From NCBI GenBank assembly GCA_937884085.1, contig CAKZYD010000213.1, positions 1 to 33,028 of the forward strand: 33,028 nt of DNA. Reading direction: 5' to 3'. The notes under the pieces were generated by a model. The model saw nothing but the letters and a program-made list of their open reading frames with translations. It was not told the origin of the DNA and did no database searches. This DNA is from an uncultured Sphingomonadales bacterium (GTDB taxonomy: Bacteria > Pseudomonadota > Alphaproteobacteria > Sphingomonadales > CAKZYD01). The position numbers and the translations under genes are program-made. Shown one piece after another: positions 32,192-33,028 of the stretch (position 1 is its first letter; each line of letters starts with the position of its first letter).

Positions 32192-33028
32192 TCATACGGC
32201 AGCGGCGTGCTGTTGCAAAGTGGCGCTGGCGCTAACCAAATCCTCGACCAGATTGCTGAACATCTCGGCTTTGGCCGTGTGGTCAGGCACGCGCAGGATT
32301 GCGCTGGGGTGATAGGTGGTCTGGAGAAGCGCGCCAGAGGGGAGTGGCATCAGCCTGTTGCGCGCCTTGGCGATGGGGGTGGAGGCGCCTGTGAGGGCGC
32401 GCTGGGCAGTGGCACCACGCGCCACAATCACGGTTGGCCGCACCAATTCAATCTCTTGGTCAAGCCACCATCGGCAAGCCTCAACTTCGGTTGTTTCCGG
32501 ACGCTGATGGAGGCGGCGTTTGCCGCGCATGGTGTATTTGAAGTGTTTGACAGCATTGGTGATGTAAAGTTGGCGGCGTTCCAGACCTGCTTCCACCAGC
32601 GCGTCATTTAAGATGCCGCCGGCTGGCCCCACAAAGGGCCTCCCCGCCAAATCCTCGTGGTCGCCGGGCTGCTCGCCCACCAGCATGATGGATGCCGAGG
32701 CCGGGCCTTCGCCTGGCACGGCCTGTGTGGCGCCATGGCAGAGCTGGCAGGCCTCGCAGGTGCCGAGCTGTGTTTTTAAATCAGCCAAAGTGCTTGGAGA
32801 GGATGTCGAGATGCTTGGCTCTGGCTGGGAGACGGGCAGCAATGGCGCATTGGCGAGCATATCTTGTGTGCGCGCTTCACTTGCCTTGGTGAGCGGCGCA
32901 ATGAGGGGGGCTTCCGGCAAGTTCTTCCAATATTTCTTCGGCATCTCCGCCTGCATGGCTTTCAGCTTCACGCGGGCGGGGTTGAAGATATGGGCGTAGT
33001 AAGCGCGCCAATAGTCTTCTAGATGGTC
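32192..33028 (-). CDS. DUF4130-UdgX fusion, uracil-DNA glycosylase family (5' end outside window)
   Basis: The frame runs through the window edge; the GTG at 32971 is internal. The first visible part (EDYWRAYYAHIFNPARVKLK, then EMPKKYWKNLPEAPLI) is the end of a DUF4130 domain. After a linker of about 50 residues comes a family-4-like uracil-DNA glycosylase domain: TCEACQLC (Fe-S cysteines), GEGPASASIMLVGEQPGDHE, GRPFVGPAGG, then RGKRRLHQRPETTE and TTYHPSAILR. The KRRxH insertion is the mark of UdgX, whose His forms a covalent bond with the abasic site after uracil removal. DUF4130 partners are often coded with a radical-SAM protein. Acts in DNA damage handling. Confidence 0.92.
   Translation of the reverse strand, partial: DHLEDYWRAYYAHIFNPARVKLKAMQAEMPKKYWKNLPEAPLIAPLTKASEARTQDMLANAPLLPVSQPEPSISTSSPSTLADLKTQLGTCEACQLCHGATQAVPGEGPASASIMLVGEQPGDHEDLAGRPFVGPAGGILNDALVEAGLERRQLYITNAVKHFKYTMRGKRRLHQRPETTEVEACRWWLDQEIELVRPTVIVARGATAQRALTGASTPIAKARNRLMPLPSGALLQTTYHPSAILRVPDHTAKAEMFSNLVEDLVSASATLQQHAAAV

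Overview
The window looks like a chromosomal segment of an alphaproteobacterium. The strongest marker is the minus-strand block chvI-chvG-hprK-rapZ-EIIA(Man)-ptsH-ptsI-ahcY, an arrangement typical of that class. Three TonB-dependent receptors (one broken), two PEP-CTERM-type surface proteins and short alphaproteobacterial HprK and DUF6356 proteins fit an aquatic, receptor-rich lineage (Hyphomonadaceae, Parvularculales, Kordiimonadales or Sphingomonadales-like). The genus cannot be fixed from sequence alone. No integrase, transposase, phage gene or CRISPR array was found.

Region 1 (1-4.3 kb) is a patch of damaged genes. The TonB receptor barrel has one in-frame TAA. A hypothetical gene has two tandem in-frame TAG codons next to its best ribosome binding site. 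A DUF2141 C-terminus and an EAL-domain C-terminus sit head to head with both 5' halves missing, and the EAL piece also carries a 1-nt frameshift. Only the nitronate monooxygenase is intact.

Region 2 (4.4-12 kb) holds a PEP-CTERM-like secreted protein with a strong terminator, an Lrp-type regulator with a His-tailed MFS exporter, a DUF6356/YeiH pair, and an AraC regulator with a TonB receptor that probably serves iron-chelate uptake.

Region 3 (12-19.8 kb) is the housekeeping regulatory core. It contains S-adenosylhomocysteine hydrolase behind a SahR-like palindrome, and the ChvG/ChvI two-component system linked to a sugar-permease-free phosphotransferase chain (EI, HPr, EIIA-Man, HPr kinase) and RapZ. 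This is a signalling PTS, not a transport PTS.

Region 4 (20-25 kb) has a J-domain protein with a Cys/His motif, an NSS sodium symporter, two tandem PaaI-type thioesterases with complementary active-site changes, SufE, and an unrecognised one-TM protein.

Region 5 (24.6-28.3 kb) is an iron-uptake operon: siderophore receptor, PepSY protein and a 57-residue membrane protein, with a Fur-like box upstream. The two intact receptors share a 12-mer just before their start codons.

Region 6 (28.3-33 kb) contains an M48/LysM lipoprotein protease and a nuclease-like lipoprotein, a PEP-CTERM protein behind a near-perfect sigma-54 promoter, and tRNA-Arg(CCT). The tRNA is followed by a tandem palindromic repeat whose third copy shows a compensatory base-pair change. 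The window ends in a truncated DUF4130-UdgX fusion.
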